Assembly: GCA_900638155.1 (NCBI GenBank)
Contig: LR134495.1
Coordinates: 1,984,001 to 2,048,000 of the forward strand
DNA from: Mannheimia haemolytica
GTDB taxonomy: Bacteria > Pseudomonadota > Gammaproteobacteria > Enterobacterales > Pasteurellaceae
DNA length: 64,000 nucleotides
Direction: 5' to 3'
In this document: in pieces, positions 58,302 to 64,000 of the stretch
Position numbering within the stretch: position 1 is the stretch's first letter
How the letters are laid out: each line of letters begins with the position of its first letter
Program-made: the position numbers and the translations under genes
The notes under the pieces: model-generated
Database searches by the model: none
What the model was told of the DNA's origin: nothing
What the model saw: the letters and a program-made list of their open reading frames with translations, nothing else

Positions 58302-58589
58302 ATTTTAACAAGCGGTCGAAAAAGAGAAATGCTTTGCAAAATAGTAATCGCAAAATTATTCTCTAAATAATATAGTAAAGACTCTTTTCTCCTCTCTATA
58401 TTACTACTCAATAGCCCCCTATTATTTTAATTATTACCTTATTTAGGTATTGAGCAGATTTGTGCCGAACAAGATAATCGCGCAGAATAATTGTATGTTA
58501 TTTAAATGAATATTTAATCAATTTAAATAATCTTTTTAATAGCACTCAAATCTGATCTACTTACATATTTATACAGGTTTCAAATAATA
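58302..58589. other. AT-rich region upstream of the S6 autotransporter
   Basis: No gene is seen in these 288 bases. They hold one USS copy (ACAAGCGGTCG near 58308), and a perfect 10-base inverted repeat TTATTTAAAT (58498-58507) / ATTTAAATAA (58521-58530), a possible regulator site. The ribosome-binding region before 58590 is weak (CAGG at about 17 bases). Confidence 0.45.
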
Positions 58590-61500
58590 ATGAAGCATAC
58601 TTTCAAGCTCTCTCTTCTAGCAACATCAATTGCTATTTCTCTTTCACCAACATTACTGGCATCTATTGTACGTGGTGATGTTGATTATCAATATTTTCGT
58701 GATTTAGCAGAAAATAAAGGCAAATTTTTTGTTGGGGCAACCAATATTCCAGTTATTGATAAAACAGGCAAAAATATAGGTACTTTTTTACAGGTTACAC
58801 CAACTAAGCAGGTTGAAGTGGAATCAAATATTTCACCTAAGCCGAATGTAAGCCTATCTGAATGCCTTAATAATGAAAGTTTACCCGGTTGTTATGAATT
58901 TCTCTACGGTGGAGGTGATGAAGACTCTAACGATCTACCTGTTTTTGAAACAGTAACAGGTGAAACTATCTCTATTCCAATGATTGACTTCTCTTCCATT
59001 ACTCGTCAAACAGGGATTGCAACATTAGTTAATCCACAATACGTTATTAGTGTAAACCACAACCAAGGCTATCGAGACATTCAATTTGGTGATTCATCTA
59101 GCGAAAAAGCCGACGACCATCATTACAATTATAGTGTGGTGCGCCGTAATAACTATATGCCTGATCCAAATAAAGAAAGAACAGATCTCGGGAAAGGCAC
59201 AGAAAAACGTGAACGTAATGACGAAGGAGAAAAACTGATTTTAGATGGTTCAGGTAACCCAACGCCCCGCTGGGACTACCACGCACCTAGATTGTCGAAA
59301 TTAGTAACTGAAGTCGCTCCAGCTAATGAGATTGAACGCACTACCGAAAATGTACAAGATTTTTATAGTGTATTTAGCGACCCTTTTATTTTCCCTATGT
59401 TTATTCGTGCCGGTTCTGGTAGACAAGCAGTGGTTAACAACGAAAGAGATCGCTTAAACAACGGGCGTATTGAAGTCGGTAACGGCCCTTTTTTGACAGG
59501 AGGTAGCGTTCTGCCTGTTACTAATGGCGATCCAAACGTTTCAGGCAGCGATTTTAACAGCCGTATTTTAGTGGCAAAAACTGAAAAGAACACCGTAAAC
59601 GATGTATTTAAAGACCACGGCTATGGTCCTTTAACAACGCTTGGTTTACCTGGCGATAGTGGCTCCGCTCTTTTTGGTTATGATGTTCGTACCCAAAAAT
59701 GGGTTGTGTTAGGTGTATATAGTGACTATTTCTCAGAGAATAATACGCCTGGGGGAGATGTTTATAAATCTTACTGGAACTATCACCACCCACATTATGT
59801 ACGTGCTTTAGAAAAAGAAAATAATGCAGGTGCTATTAATGCAAATGGTGCTAGACTCACTTGGACACCTTCTGGCAATACCAGCTCAATCGTAGGAGGG
59901 AATGCTCCTCTTACAGTTAATTTAGCAGATACTTCATTACCAACACTTCAAGGTCATAATGGTAATACAGGCGATAACCCTTGGAATCCTCAACTCCAAC
60001 ACGGTAAAACATTCCATATTTTGGGTGAAAACAATACGCTAAGTCTCACAGAGAATATCAACCAAGGTGCAGGAGCAATCCATTTTCATGGTAATACCAC
60101 TGTGGAAGGTATGAAAGCAGGCATTACTTGGTTAGGAGCCGGTGTTGATATTGATAAAGATAAAAATGTGATCTGGAAAATCAGTAACCCTGCTGGTGAC
60201 AGATTATCAAAAATCGGGCAAGGGACACTAACTATCAACGGCAAAGGAGAAAATAAAGGTTCCGTTAGCGTTGGTGATGGCACCGTTGTATTAAATCAAC
60301 AAGCGGATGAAAATAACAAAAAATCTGCATTTTCAGAACTAGGTATTGTGAGTGGCAGACCTACCGTAATCCTCAACTCATCAGATCAAATGGATCCTAA
60401 TAATATCTATTTTGGTTATCGTGGGGGGCGCTTAGATGTCAATGGCAATGATCTCACTTTTCGCCGTATTCAGAATAGCGATGAAGGAGCGATGGTTGTC
60501 AATCATAATATAGCCCAAACGGCAAACATTACACTAACCGGCATAGTTAGTCCAACAATTGACCAAGTGAAAGTTCAAGCAATTACTAGTCCAGATCAGG
60601 TTTCTCGTCATTTGGACAAAGATATTTTCACATATCAACGTTTTCCACACTTGCCAACTAATTTTATCCGTTTGAAAAAACCTTTAAGCGTTGCAGAGAT
60701 CACAGCTATTTTTAATGCGCGTAAAGTTTTCATCGATTTAGACTTTGCTACTGGTCTCATTCGTGAAAATGAATACTTTGAAGTACTCAAAGTAGCAAAT
60801 GAAAGTGCAGCCAAACAACAAATACTTGCTGAAAAAATCAAAGCAGCAGAAGGTACCGTCCAAGGTTTTAACGGTTATTTTGGTGAAACTGATCCTAGCA
60901 AAACCAATGGTCAATTGAACATTACAATGAACAGTAATGAAGTGGCAAACGGCAAATTGCTTATCACTGGGGGAACTAACCTCAACGGTACACTTTCTGC
61001 AGAAGGTACAAGCGAAATCATTTTATCGGGTCGCCCAACGCCTCATGCCTATGACAAAGTAGCGAATAAAGAAGTCCTGATTGAAGGTGACTGGCTCAAC
61101 CGCTCATTCAATGCAACAATCTTTGCAGCTAAAGGCAACGGCAAGCTTGAAATCAGCCGTAATGTTTCCGCTGTTAACGGTAATTTTAATTTAACAGATA
61201 ATGCTACCGCTCAAATTGGTTTTACCCAAGGTACCTCACAAGCATGTATTCGCTCTGACCGCACAGGCATAGCAACCTGTAATATTAACGCTACCTTATC
61301 AGAGACTGATTTAAACAGCTGGGAGAGAACCAAAGTGGCTGGCAATGTCTCTTTAGCTGACAATTCAACATTTTCGTTAGGCAGTAAAGCAGACTTAACT
61401 GGCTCAATTACAGCTCAGGAGTCCACTAAGGTTCAACTTAATGATGGAAGTATTGCTAATTTAACCGGCTTGAGTACAACAGGAATATTTAATGGTGAAA

Positions 61501-63338
61501 ATGGTTCAACCGTTAATCTTTCTGGGGTATGGACAACCTTAACCAACACCATTGTAGATGTCTTAAATGTCGCAAATGGTAGCCAAATCCATTTAAATAC
61601 TCCGACAGCTACAAAACAGAATACGCTTACAGCTAATACTCTCACAGGGAATGGAATATTTAAATTTGTTGCTGACTTAACTAAAACAGCGAGCGATATA
61701 GTCACAATTAAAGACACCGCAAGCGGTCAATTTTCGATAGAAATTAGCACAAATGGTAGCGCCCATTCAGCCCAAAAGATTAAATTATTTGAAACAACAA
61801 ATGAAGAAGACTTTTCTCTTAATTTAGCAAATGAAGTGCGCTCAGGCGAATATCGCTACCATTTACTCAAAGAAGGGAATGTGTATTACCTCAATCCAGA
61901 GAAAGAGGAAGAGGAAGAACCTAAAATTACTCAAAAAGGGCCAAGTGAAACCGCTGACCCATTACCTGAATACACCGGAGATATTGAGCATTCAGAAAAA
62001 GGGCCAGGCGAAACCGCTGACCCATTACCTGAATACACAGGAGACATTGAGCATTCAGAAAAAGGGCCGGGCGAAACCACTGACCCGTTACCTGAATACA
62101 CTGGGGATATTGAACATTCGGAAAAAGGCCCAAGTGAAACCGCTGACCCGTTACCTGAATACACTGGGGATATTGAACATTCGGAAAAAGGCCCAAGTGA
62201 AACCGCTGACCCGTTACCTGAATACACAGGAGACATTGAGCATTCTGAAAAAGGGTCGGGTGAAACCGCTGAACCGTTACCTGAATACACCGGGGATATT
62301 GAGCATTCTGAAAAAGGGCCGGGTGAAACTGCTGATCCGTTACCTGAATACACAGGAGATATTGAGCATTCGGAAAAAGGGCCGGGTGAAACTGCTGATC
62401 CGTTACCTGAATACACAGGAGACATTGAGCATTCAGAAAAAGGATCGGGTGAAACCGCTGAGCCATTACCTAAATACAATGGAAATGCACATTTGATCGC
62501 ATCCGAGTTAACTGCGCAAACTAATGCTGTATTAGGTGTAACTACAGTATTAGATCATGTAATTCATTCGGAAGGGACCCAAAATTGGAAAGTATGGTCT
62601 AAAACAGATTATCAAACGACAGAGCATCGCTCTGCCGGATATGGATTTAAACAAGATGCGAACGTTATCCATCTAGGATTAGAGAAAGCCTTAGATAATC
62701 AGGTCACACTTGGTATGATATTATCTCAATCAAAAGCGAGAAATAATTTTGACCATTATTATAGCGGTAAAGGCCGCTTAACAATGCTATCAATGTATGC
62801 GAAGAAAACATGGCAAAATGGTGTTTTTGTTGCGATAGATACCGGTTTTGGGAAAGCAAGCAATCGCTTAACTTATCAAGCAAATACAGTAAAATTAGAT
62901 CGTTCAGTATTTGTAACAGGGCTTAGTATCGGTAAAGCATGGGAATCTGCAAACGTGAATATAATCCCATCATTTAGCGCCCGTTATCATCATTTATCTT
63001 CAGCAGGTAATCAACTTGTAGATGCAAAAATCGAAACAAACGCTGTTGATCTTCTCGCTCTTCAAGCCGGTCTGTCAATTAATAAAACGCTTGAACTAAA
63101 TGGCCTGCAAATAAAACCGGAAATAGGTAGCTATTTTGTTGATGCAAGCCATGGGAAATTAAGAACTCGTTTCAATAATTTACAAATAGAGCAGCAAATG
63201 GGGCGTTATTTTAAACAAGAAGCAGGTATATCCGCTAATTATCGCAATATAAACGCAGGAATTCAGGCAGGTTTCTTAACGGGGAATACGCTAAATAAAC
63301 AGCGTTATATCTCGTTCAAAGTTACATATGAATGGTAA
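58590..63338 (+). CDS. S6-family (IgA1 protease-like) serine protease autotransporter
   Basis: This 1582-residue type Va autotransporter has a signal peptide (MKHTFKLSLLATSIAISLSP, cleavage near LLAS). The S6 protease domain spans about 26-420, with a triad inferred as His157 (ISVNHNQGY), Asp229 (RWDYHAPRLSKLVTEVAP) and Ser357 (LPGDSGSAL). A long beta-helix-type passenger follows (about 420-1110). Residues 1116-1283 are eight 21-residue repeats (KGPGETADPLPEYTGDIEHS E) plus part of a ninth, a Pro/Glu-rich linker. The beta-barrel fills about 1300-1582 and ends FKVTYEW. The frame is intact. The cleaved substrate is not predictable; relatives include IgA1 proteases, Hap and SPATEs. Confidence 0.92.
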   Translation: MKHTFKLSLLATSIAISLSPTLLASIVRGDVDYQYFRDLAENKGKFFVGATNIPVIDKTGKNIGTFLQVTPTKQVEVESNISPKPNVSLSECLNNESLPGCYEFLYGGGDEDSNDLPVFETVTGETISIPMIDFSSITRQTGIATLVNPQYVISVNHNQGYRDIQFGDSSSEKADDHHYNYSVVRRNNYMPDPNKERTDLGKGTEKRERNDEGEKLILDGSGNPTPRWDYHAPRLSKLVTEVAPANEIERTTENVQDFYSVFSDPFIFPMFIRAGSGRQAVVNNERDRLNNGRIEVGNGPFLTGGSVLPVTNGDPNVSGSDFNSRILVAKTEKNTVNDVFKDHGYGPLTTLGLPGDSGSALFGYDVRTQKWVVLGVYSDYFSENNTPGGDVYKSYWNYHHPHYVRALEKENNAGAINANGARLTWTPSGNTSSIVGGNAPLTVNLADTSLPTLQGHNGNTGDNPWNPQLQHGKTFHILGENNTLSLTENINQGAGAIHFHGNTTVEGMKAGITWLGAGVDIDKDKNVIWKISNPAGDRLSKIGQGTLTINGKGENKGSVSVGDGTVVLNQQADENNKKSAFSELGIVSGRPTVILNSSDQMDPNNIYFGYRGGRLDVNGNDLTFRRIQNSDEGAMVVNHNIAQTANITLTGIVSPTIDQVKVQAITSPDQVSRHLDKDIFTYQRFPHLPTNFIRLKKPLSVAEITAIFNARKVFIDLDFATGLIRENEYFEVLKVANESAAKQQILAEKIKAAEGTVQGFNGYFGETDPSKTNGQLNITMNSNEVANGKLLITGGTNLNGTLSAEGTSEIILSGRPTPHAYDKVANKEVLIEGDWLNRSFNATIFAAKGNGKLEISRNVSAVNGNFNLTDNATAQIGFTQGTSQACIRSDRTGIATCNINATLSETDLNSWERTKVAGNVSLADNSTFSLGSKADLTGSITAQESTKVQLNDGSIANLTGLSTTGIFNGENGSTVNLSGVWTTLTNTIVDVLNVANGSQIHLNTPTATKQNTLTANTLTGNGIFKFVADLTKTASDIVTIKDTASGQFSIEISTNGSAHSAQKIKLFETTNEEDFSLNLANEVRSGEYRYHLLKEGNVYYLNPEKEEEEEPKITQKGPSETADPLPEYTGDIEHSEKGPGETADPLPEYTGDIEHSEKGPGETTDPLPEYTGDIEHSEKGPSETADPLPEYTGDIEHSEKGPSETADPLPEYTGDIEHSEKGSGETAEPLPEYTGDIEHSEKGPGETADPLPEYTGDIEHSEKGPGETADPLPEYTGDIEHSEKGSGETAEPLPKYNGNAHLIASELTAQTNAVLGVTTVLDHVIHSEGTQNWKVWSKTDYQTTEHRSAGYGFKQDANVIHLGLEKALDNQVTLGMILSQSKARNNFDHYYSGKGRLTMLSMYAKKTWQNGVFVAIDTGFGKASNRLTYQANTVKLDRSVFVTGLSIGKAWESANVNIIPSFSARYHHLSSAGNQLVDAKIETNAVDLLALQAGLSINKTLELNGLQIKPEIGSYFVDASHGKLRTRFNNLQIEQQMGRYFKQEAGISANYRNINAGIQAGFLTGNTLNKQRYISFKVTYEW
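61935..62470 (+). repeat. 63-bp tandem repeat array (eight copies plus a partial)
   Basis: A 63-base unit starting AAAGGGCCAAGTGAAACC repeats from 61935 with exact 63-base phasing (next unit 61998) and becomes partial from 62439. Copies differ by scattered, mostly synonymous changes. The unit is a multiple of three, so extra copies keep the autotransporter frame. Confidence 0.93.
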
Positions 63339-63349
63339 ATATTGAGATT

Positions 63350-63382
63350 AAGGGCTATCCATTACTAAATGGCATGGCCCTT
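63350..63382. terminator. Terminator between autotransporter and DUF72 gene
   Basis: AAGGGC-t-ATCCATT and AATGG-cATg-GCCCTT form an imperfect stem followed by TATTT, between convergent genes. Confidence 0.65.
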
Positions 63383-63412
63383 TATTTACTCCTCAACAAT
63401 GTAAATTACCCA

Positions 63413-64000
63413 TCAAAACAAACTCTGCTGCCCAAGCAGACTCTCCGGCACAGGTTTAATTTGAAAGCCTTTCTCCGCCAAAAAGCCTTTTAGGGTTTGA
63501 ATATTATAAAAGGCGTGGCTTTTGGTGGTGTTTTCAAAGTAGAGATATAGCCTGTCAAATTCCGTTCTGCGGTTAAAAAGCAATTCTGCCAAGCCTTTTA
63601 ATTCCTCATCTGAATAGCGGTAATCGTGGCGTTCTGCCGCACTCTGTCCTTTCCACCAATTCGGGTTGCGACCGTGCAAGCGTAAATAAGCAGTGCGTTG
63701 GTTGGCAAAAAAGTGAAATGCCGGCAAACCGATATTTTGTGGGTAATCCACATTACACCAAATCAGATTGGGGCTTTTAGTAAAGGTATCAAACACCACC
63801 GGAATATGCCAGCTTGGGTGGCGAAATTCAATCGCTAACGGATAATCCGCAAACCATTGGCACAGCTCGGCAAGATAGCGGCGATTAAGTGGCGTGCGTT
63901 CAAATTGAGTCGGGAACTGAACAAATAAATTTGCCAATAACCCTTCAGCAGTGAATGGAGCTAACGCATTGAGAAAAGCTTGAGCTTGCTCTAAAGTCGC
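63413..64000 (-). CDS. DUF72 (YecE-family) protein, N-terminus beyond window
   Basis: The frame is open to the window edge (reading ATLEQAQAFLNALAPFTAEGLLANLFVQFP) and stops at 63413, so about 196 C-terminal residues are present. The blocks LFVQFPTQFERTPLNRRYL, LAIEFRHPSWH, YLRLHGRNPNWWKG and YLYFENTTKSHAF are diagnostic of DUF72/YecE, a TIM-barrel-like family of unknown function. The upstream part and true start lie beyond base 64000. It converges on the S6 autotransporter. Confidence 0.9.
   Translation of the reverse strand, partial: ATLEQAQAFLNALAPFTAEGLLANLFVQFPTQFERTPLNRRYLAELCQWFADYPLAIEFRHPSWHIPVVFDTFTKSPNLIWCNVDYPQNIGLPAFHFFANQRTAYLRLHGRNPNWWKGQSAAERHDYRYSDEELKGLAELLFNRRTEFDRLYLYFENTTKSHAFYNIQTLKGFLAEKGFQIKPVPESLLGQQSLF

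Noticed and set aside
61935..62470. CRISPR array
   Set aside because: The repeats are contiguous 63-bp units without spacers, inside an intact reading frame.
61927..62479. Two long minus-strand ORFs (179 and 182 codons) across the tandem repeat
   Set aside because: Same cause: a repeat unit divisible by three with no stops. No ribosome-binding site and pure repeat composition.
61831..62496. Long + strand ORF (221 codons) overlapping the autotransporter repeat in another frame
   Set aside because: It arises because the 63-bp unit lacks stops in this frame; the real product is the autotransporter, which continues in frame on both sides.

Overview
The window looks like chromosomal DNA from a member of the Pasteurellaceae. 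At least twenty copies of ACAAGCGGT or its complement are scattered through it. This is the core of the Actinobacillus pleuropneumoniae-type DNA uptake sequence (USS), so the Mannheimia / Bibersteinia / Actinobacillus side of the family is more likely than Haemophilus. Gene content agrees: a trpE-trpG-tautomerase-trpD operon, fhuCDBA, an HI0608-like SLC13 transporter and Pasteurellaceae-style autotransporters. The genus is inferred, not proven.

Layout. Bases 1-7867: the end of malQ, pnuC, a large trimeric autotransporter adhesin and an SLC13/TrkA-C anion transporter. 7933-14356: rluB, yciO, the trp operon under a TrpR operator, and a methyltransferase. 14445-20620: tRNA-Asp, a SufE-family gene, clpP-clpX, lpxK with a small UPF0434 gene, galE, and an unrecognised secreted protein. 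20669-34016: metF, a BtuB-like receptor, a periplasmic binding protein, a toxin-antitoxin pair, an ABC permease and ATPase, a large HD/Hsp90-like ATPase gene, and metH. 34181-43507: ampG, the fhuCDBA siderophore operon, adk, a chalcone isomerase-like secreted protein and a YdcH-type gene. 43566-52528 (all minus strand): pheA, prlC, pflA, a RhuM-family gene, pflB, focA. 52729-64000: yqaA, htpX, dinB with a LexA box, lysO, aspS, an S6 (IgA1 protease-like) autotransporter with a 63-bp tandem repeat, and the start-truncated end of a DUF72 gene.

How the genes fit together. Corrinoid-type uptake (BtuB-like receptor, binding protein, permease, ATPase) lies between metF and the B12-dependent metH, so 21-34 kb reads as a methionine/B12 neighbourhood. 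The fhu operon takes up ferric hydroxamates. focA, pflB and pflA form the anaerobic formate pathway, split by the RhuM gene. Two surface autotransporters point to a host-associated organism.

The best candidate for an under-described system is the 947-residue HD-domain plus GHKL (Hsp90-like) ATPase protein at 27422-30265. It is an AT-rich single gene between the ABC ATPase gene and metH and is bounded by small palindromes; a defence or conflict role is inference. A second layer of signal is repeats: GTAG-headed REP-like hairpins (one pair arranged as a REPIN), two longer MITE-like inverted repeats, and paired inverted USSs that serve as terminators.
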